From Hysterangium stoloniferum (taxonomy: Eukaryota > Basidiomycota > Agaricomycetes > Hysterangiales > Hysterangiaceae), in the NCBI GenBank assembly GCA_015178975.1, contig WHVD01000169.1, positions 1-64,000 on the forward strand: a DNA stretch of 64,000 bases, read 5' to 3'. A program made the position numbers and the translations under genes. Shown here in pieces: positions 58,363-64,000 of this stretch (within the stretch, counting starts at the first letter, position 1; each line of letters begins with the position of its first letter). The notes under the pieces were generated by a model, which saw nothing but the letters and a program-made list of their open reading frames with translations, was not told the DNA's origin and made no database searches.

Positions 58363-58844
58363 ATAGTCTCATAGATCGAAGATTAGTGGTTGTGTGATAA
58401 AAATAGAGGATTTAAACTTGGTGCGGGGGCAGACTACGACTCATGTGCCAGAGAAGAGCCAGCCGATATCTCTCGCAGACCTCACATGCAATAAGCTCTT
58501 TACACGCCACCAACCCCAAAAACACTACGACGCAACATCAGTGGATGGGCGGCTCGTGTCAATCAATAAAACATCCAGAATGCGACATCATAATTTCGTA
58601 GTAGTTGACTTAGGTTGAGTCCCAATAAATGGTACATGATCTCTGCATTAATAAACGTGCTATCCAACAGATATCCCATAGAATGTTGAGAGGGAATCTT
58701 TTAAGCTGGCATTAATCTTGCGGAAGCGTTACTATTCGTCACACGCTCTGGGGACGCCACGTTGCCGGGCAACTTACGGAAGTTGCCGAACACTAACAGC
58801 AAGTCTTCAACACCATCAAGAACGTCTTCCACAGCTTAGACACA

Positions 58845-59592
58845 ATGCCGGTAAGTCGTCAAGCAGCCCGAATCATCTCTCCTACTGCGTTTTCTACGCA
58901 GAATGCATGTTTGAGATAGCAACGATGTGGAAAGACGATGGATGTGCCATGTCAAATTTGGATGACACTGACGAATTGCTCTTCTTCATTCCAGGACCCA
59001 TCCACGTTCAAACGCTTCGTAGAAGTCGGCCGAGGTATGTATGTTGTCTAAACTGTTTCGATCAACGATTTTTGACATGTTACATGGACTCAGTCGTCCT
59101 TGTCAAGTCCGGTCCTTCAGAAGGAAAAATCGCCGTTATCGCTGAGATCATTGATCACAGCCGTGTAAGCAAAGTTTCCTATATGGGACTGTATCTTAAT
59201 TCTCATTGAGACGGTACTATATAGGCTATTATCGATGGCCCGACAACTGGTGTCCCCCGTCAATCATTCCCTTACCGCCACCTAACCCTCACGCCTCTTT
59301 CGGTTAAGGGACTTCCCCGTGCTGCACGAACTGGCACCGTCCGTAAATATGTCGAGAAGGAGGACGTTGTTGCCAAATGGTTAGTTTTACACATGATATA
59401 CAAGTTTGTTGCTTCCGTACTCAAATGATCTGCCTTCTGTCTCTCAGGAACCAGAGTTCATGGGCGAAGAAGCTTGAGACGGTCAAGGGTCGTCGCGTTC
59501 TGACGGATTTTGAAAGATTCAATGTGCAAATCCTCAAGAAGAACCGGAGAGATCGTGTTAGGCGCGCATTGGCGAAGGCATCTAAGGCTTGA
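58845..59592 (+). CDS. RPL14: 60S ribosomal protein eL14
   Basis: Structural protein of the large cytosolic ribosomal subunit. Exons 58845-58850 (ATGCCG only), 58995-59034, 59094-59164, 59225-59379 and 59448-59592 sum to 417 nt (138 aa), the usual size in fungi. Sequence marks: FKRFVEVGRVVLV at the start (KOW-type fold), KIAVIAEIIDH, then GPTTGVPRQ, LTLTPL and a basic C-terminus KKNRRDRVRRALAKASKA. The first exon holds only Met-Pro, a common layout for fungal ribosomal protein genes, and the 144-nt first intron is the longest. The upstream region has repeated GTTGCCG motifs near 58761-58790. The start is fixed by the splice after ATGCCG. Confidence 0.95.
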
Positions 59593-60902
59593 GACTTTTC
59601 GTGAGCATGATGGGTGGGATGACGTTATAATGGATACTGCCGCACGCCGCATGCTTTCTTTAAAATTTGTTGCCTTTATTAGGCTGACAAGACCTATGAC
59701 ACATTAAGCGACTATGTACCAATCAATGCTTCGCGGTGGTCATGGATTTGACCTTATATATCGATCCGTGCACTGTGTGACTTCGTTATACATGGAATCC
59801 ACCAATGATGCCAAGTCCAGTTATTCCGATACCTATTTTTGTTCTTGACTTATGACACAGTTACTCCTTGTGTGTTAGAATAACTAGATCTCAAGGTAAT
59901 GTCAAACTATGTTTGTCGCTATCAAACAATTGCCACATCCACCTGTGACTGTCCCAATGTATGATCCGCATTCCGCGTCCGCACAGTAATGTTACATGTG
60001 GCGTGCTGAGGAGATATCGTCATTCGTTGATGACTATTGTTACCTGTGTTTATATCGCCGTAAGGCCATATTGCATCCTTTGCATGACCGTATGACCGTG
60101 TAGCCGTATAGCCGAATACGGCCATCGCGGACTATTCCATGCTTGTTGACCCAACATAATGAAGAATAGAAGGTCAAAAATTCAAGACATACCCCCCTCT
60201 CCATGATTAACCGGACGATAAAAATACTACTGTTGACATCGGCCGCTTGTGAAGAGGCTTCCAAGGTACCTGAAAATGATCATGACAACGCGCATGATTG
60301 TCTTCACTCCTGATCCATTCATGCTACCCTCTTCGCCACGGTGAATTTCGTTCGACTGGAAAGCATTCAAACAATTAGGGATGGGTCGGGAGTGTACTAA
60401 AGCGGCTCCGATGCGAGGGGGAAGTTCGATAGGTCACGCGTTTTCGAATCCCTCCTTCGGCTTTGACTCAACAATGAAAAGGTACAGCAAGAAAAAAACC
60501 ATCAATTCTAGATTTCTTCGTTTAATATCATATTGGTACGGTTTACCCCTCCTTGCTTGATGTTCGCATGAGAAGCATCGCTCGTTTCCGACCTAACCCG
60601 ACGGCTTCTCTGACAACCTGTTCCTCTTGGTCAATGCACGACTAACCCCATCCTGCTGGCATACTCCGTCCGCCCGCCAAAAGTAATATATATCCCACGA
60701 TCCTATTAAGAACAGCGTAGTATTAAGGCTTTCAACCACGCCTTCTTCCTCATCCTCACCGTTATCTTCCATCTATATTATACGTACTGGCCTCTACACC
60801 CTGCTATATAGCTGCTAACAGCTATAATTGCGACCCTTGGGTACTAGCCCTCTGTACACCCCACCACTTGTGCGTTGCAGTAGTCAAGAAATTACTCCTA
60901 CT
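59593..60902. other. Intergenic, no gene seen
   Basis: Two small minus-strand ORFs (near 60040-60264) have no motif. Contains the terminator of the eL14 gene and the promoter of the OPT gene, with a TATA-like run near 60777. Confidence 0.5.
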
Positions 60903-63900
60903 ATGTCAGAAGAAAAAGGAGACCTGAAGGAATTACACCCGACCATTTTCGACGAAAAAGTAGTCGTTGAGGCCAAGAGTGAGGAGTACGACAACAATGG
61001 ATCAGGTGCGACGCGCTTCGTTAATGGGGAGCCGGTTATAAGCACGGGTATGGACGTCTCGAACTACGCTGTGGATGTTCGTGACGATCGTGATGAGGCA
61101 TTGACGTTCCGCTCTCTCTTCATTGGAACCGTTGTCGCAGGGTTGGGTGCCGCATTATCAGAGGTATTTGGAGTCTATTATCGCATGAATAAAACTATAT
61201 GTGGCCTCCTTGACAGATATACATTTTCAAACCAATCGACGTTGCGATCTCATCGATTTTTATCTTACTCCTGATATATACTCTTGGAAAGGGGTGGGCC
61301 CGGTTCCTACCCTCAGGGAAGACGTTCGAAAATCACCCGGCGTTATCTCGCTTGGCACCCATTGTACAATTCATAAACCCAGGTAACTTCGGTATAAAAG
61401 AGGTTGGCAAGATCCCTTATTATCATTAAGTTAGGTCGGTGCTTACTTGTGTTTATAGCATGTGGTTGCTACACTCCTCTGTACCACTGCTGCAAACGGA
61501 AGTACAGCCGTCAATAACTTTGCTGTACAGAGGGTAAGATGACACATTAACACGTTTTTTTGCGAGACTTAAAAAGAACGAAATAACTTTACAGCTCTTT
61601 TATGATGCAAAGGTGAACGCGTCGACGGCCGTTCTGGCAACATTCTCGACCGCTTGTTTTGGGTATGGTATTGTTGGATTATTGCGCCCACTCACGGTCT
61701 ATCCGGCGGAGATGGTATTGTCACCGTTGATAAATTTAAATATCGGGTATAATACGAGTTGTAGGTCTACTGGGCCAACCTTCCCACTGTGGCCGTATTT
61801 CAAACATTACACTTTGACGCTGCAAAAACGTCAAAGCGTGTTAAGACCTTCTGGGCTACGTTTGGTGGTGCCGCCCTCTATGAGGTCAGTACTCGAACAC
61901 CCTTTTAGCCCTATTGCACATTCATTCTGTGAGCGAACAGATTTTCCCCGCTTACATGTAGAGTAGTAATCCACCTGTCTTATCTGCTCACTCATTTTAA
62001 CATCACACGTTATTATATTAGATTCCCATGGCTAAACGGTATCTCAATTCCTTGTCTCGCCAGCCAGAAGGCGAGTGACGGAACAAGGGCCGTATTCACG
62101 AACGTGTTCGGTGGTGCAGAAGGAAACGAAGGCCTTGGTCTTCTATCCTTGAGTCTCGACTGGCTATACATTGGCTCAAATTTTTTGTCATATCCACTCG
62201 TCCAACAAGGCAAGTGGAGTTATATCGTGGATCGCCTAATTCTTCGCTGAGATTACTGCCTGCAGCGAATTCATGGGTTGGCATTGCGATCTGTTATATC
62301 GCGCTATCGGCCATATATTACACCAACACATTTAACGTAAGTAACCCCAACCAGAATGTTACTCCTCTGTTAATTGACAGTTTATGTCTGATCGATTTCA
62401 GTCTCTGCGCTTCCCTCTTCTTTCGACATCCATATTCAGTAGCGATGGCTCGATATACAACCAGACCCTTGTGTTCGGCCCTACATTTACTCTCAATCAG
62501 ACAGCGTACGAAATTGAAGGAAGACCGTTCCTAACAGGCAGTAATGTTTGGTCGAACATGACCCAAAATTGGGCCATTGGAGGATTGGTTGCACATTGTC
62601 TTCTGTTCTGGTCTGGATATGTAATAGATTCGTTTAAGCAAATCAGGAATAACACGCAAGAGGATCGCCATTGGGTTGTATGTTCTCTTTTTTTATCATT
62701 CCTCCATTTTCATCATGCGTCAATTCACAGGCCATGCAAAAGTATAAAGAGGCGCCTTGGTGGTGGTTTGCTATATTATTGGTTTTATCATTTCTCGCAG
62801 GTAAGATTTATCACCGTTAATGTGCTATTACATTTTCCCTTTTATTTAACCCTCTTTTAGGCTTGATTGTCGTAATTACAGGTTCGTGGACTTGCTTCCT
62901 ATCTGGCTAAAGTCACCGTTGAATTAATTATCCGATAGGTGATACAACACTCCCGTGGTGGGGGTATATCACGGCTCTTGCGTTAGGAGGTATGCAGTGT
63001 AGTATTGATTACATTTTTTATTGCAGGCTAACAGTCAGGCATTTATAGCCTTCATCGCGGTTCGTCGCATACGACCAGTTAAATGATTTCCTATTAAACC
63101 ATTAATCAGCCATTCTCGAATTTGATGTTTGCTAGGATGGGTATTGGCATCGCCACAAATCAATTGGTACGCTTTTGGTCCCGTATGGAAGTCGCAGACT
63201 GCTGAATTAATCCGCTGATAGATGAAAATGGTACCCGGTGCAATACATCCCGGAAAACCAGTGGCAAATCTTTATGTGGGTTAATTCTTTTTCGGAGCGA
63301 TCTCGGTAAGATGGCGGATTCACTTCGGCATGTAGTTCTCCATGTGGTCGCATGACGTCGTCGGCACGTCGATCTTGCTCGCGGGTGATTTGAAGGTTGG
63401 ACAGTACCGTGAGACTCACATCTGCCAGTATACGATATCTCCTGATGAATAAACTCATAGTGAAAATTCCGCCTCGTGTTATGGTTGTCACTCAGCTATG
63501 GGGAACTATTCTTGGATGCTTCATCAATTATGCTGTGATGAGTGCTATTGTCACCAATCAGCGAGAAATACTGCTTGATCCAGTCGGAACCAACGTTTGG
63601 AGGAAGGATTATATTTTTTCTGTTGTTTTTTGAGTAAAATGAACAATCTAACATATTCTCGTAGGTGGTCAAACATTGCAGTCTTTAAACAGTAACGCTA
63701 TTACATGGTCTTTAGCTGGCCAACTCTACAGCATTAAGGGTCCTTACGTCTGGGTTCCCCTTGGCCTTGTAAGATTCTGATATAATCCCACTTGCCCAAA
63801 CTAAGGACTCACCACAGGTTTTTGGCGCAATTCCGACCATCATTCAATGGTTTATTTGGAAGGCTTGTCTTTATTCGTTTGTCCAAAACTGTTACTGAGA

Positions 63901-64000
63901 CGACAGTAACCTAGAAATGGCCAAAAATTGGACCTGTGCCGGTTGACGTGATTATTCTTCCAATTATTTATCAGGTAAGATATTATTCAAGGTAGATCAT
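60903..64000 (+). CDS. Oligopeptide transporter, OPT family (3' end outside window)
   Basis: Proton-coupled plasma-membrane importer of small peptides or glutathione-like compounds. The start MSEEKGDLKEL at 60903 is preferred over 60828. Family motifs appear exon by exon: NYAVDVRDDRDE and first membrane segment (to 61163), INPGNFGIKE-H (NPG motif, 61217 onward), LRPLTVYPAEM-VYWANLPT, FGGAEGNEGLGLLSLSLDW (62022 onward), LNQTAYE, KYKEAPWWW, GYITALALG, RMGIGIATNQ, GAIHPGKPVANLY, MWSHDVV, DLKVGQY-VKIPPRVM (KIPPR motif), PYVWVPLGL and PKIGPVPVDVI at the edge. Thirteen or more introns of 45-60 nt occur. One intron near 62210 starts with GC (GCAAGT). The usual SPYxEVR N-terminal motif is altered. 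No frame break was found, so it is probably functional. Confidence 0.92.

Noticed and set aside
58851..58994. snoRNA in the first intron of the eL14 gene
   Set aside because: Fungal ribosomal protein introns can host C/D snoRNAs, but I see no paired RTGATGA and CTGA boxes with a terminal stem. A covariance search would be decisive.

Overview
The window comes from a filamentous basidiomycete, most likely an Agaricomycete; I cannot name the genus. The evidence is short introns of about 47-60 nt with GT...AG ends, very short exons, an F-box protein and an OPT transporter of fungal type, and a heavy load of Ty1/copia, Ty3/gypsy, Tc1/mariner and hAT elements. Positions 1-53,400 are a repeat-rich block with three copies of one transporter gene. 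Positions 54,289-64,000 are ordinary gene-dense host sequence.

Transporter triplication. Three copies of an MFS permease of the allantoate-permease-like (Dal5/ACS) family lie on the minus strand at 6431-8735 (A), 41636-43943 (B) and 49387-51689 (C). Copy A splices into 12 exons totalling 1713 nt (570 aa) with no interruption. A and B share flanks on both sides. C has diverged flanks and first exons but nearly identical later exons, which suggests gene conversion. The upstream region of copy A is broken by a hAT element (8930-14355, 8-bp TSD AGCGTGAA) that carries a complete Copia element (8995-13810, apparently identical LTRs, 5-bp TSD CAAGC, one intact 1359-aa gag-pol). A second, decayed Copia element (14552-20592) lies further upstream in the same duplicated segment.

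Repeat block. 1003-5719 holds LTR-like repeats, a 1.5-kb insertion whose empty site survives at 23.54 kb, and solo LTRs. 20886-21623 is a truncated Tc1-like element. 23783-28250 is a decayed plus-strand Copia element cut by a solo LTR. 28262-38992 is a decayed minus-strand gypsy element, split by a 1592-bp Tc1-like element with TA target sites (28904-30495) and by a 3.9-kb minisatellite-rich insertion inside the reverse transcriptase (about 30724-34619). 39532-46286 holds solo LTRs with perfect target duplications (CTAGA, TATTC, TTGTG, TTAAT) around copy B. 46.3-49.0 kb has no gene that I can recognise.

Host genes at the right end: an F-box protein (54289-56051), an MTH1-like Nudix hydrolase (56790-57609, 203 aa), ribosomal protein eL14 (58845-59592, 138 aa) and an OPT-family oligopeptide transporter running off the end (60903-64000). 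They are independently promoted, as expected in fungi, and share no obvious pathway.

Main observations: three Copia elements whose primer-binding sites match the anticodon region of initiator tRNA-Met (half-tRNA priming); a miniature LTR-like insertion carrying tRNA-like A and B boxes; loss of all CpGs from one copy of a duplicated segment; a mosaic transporter paralogue; a sequence core shared by several dissimilar LTR-like repeats; and the minisatellite-laden insertion in the gypsy element.
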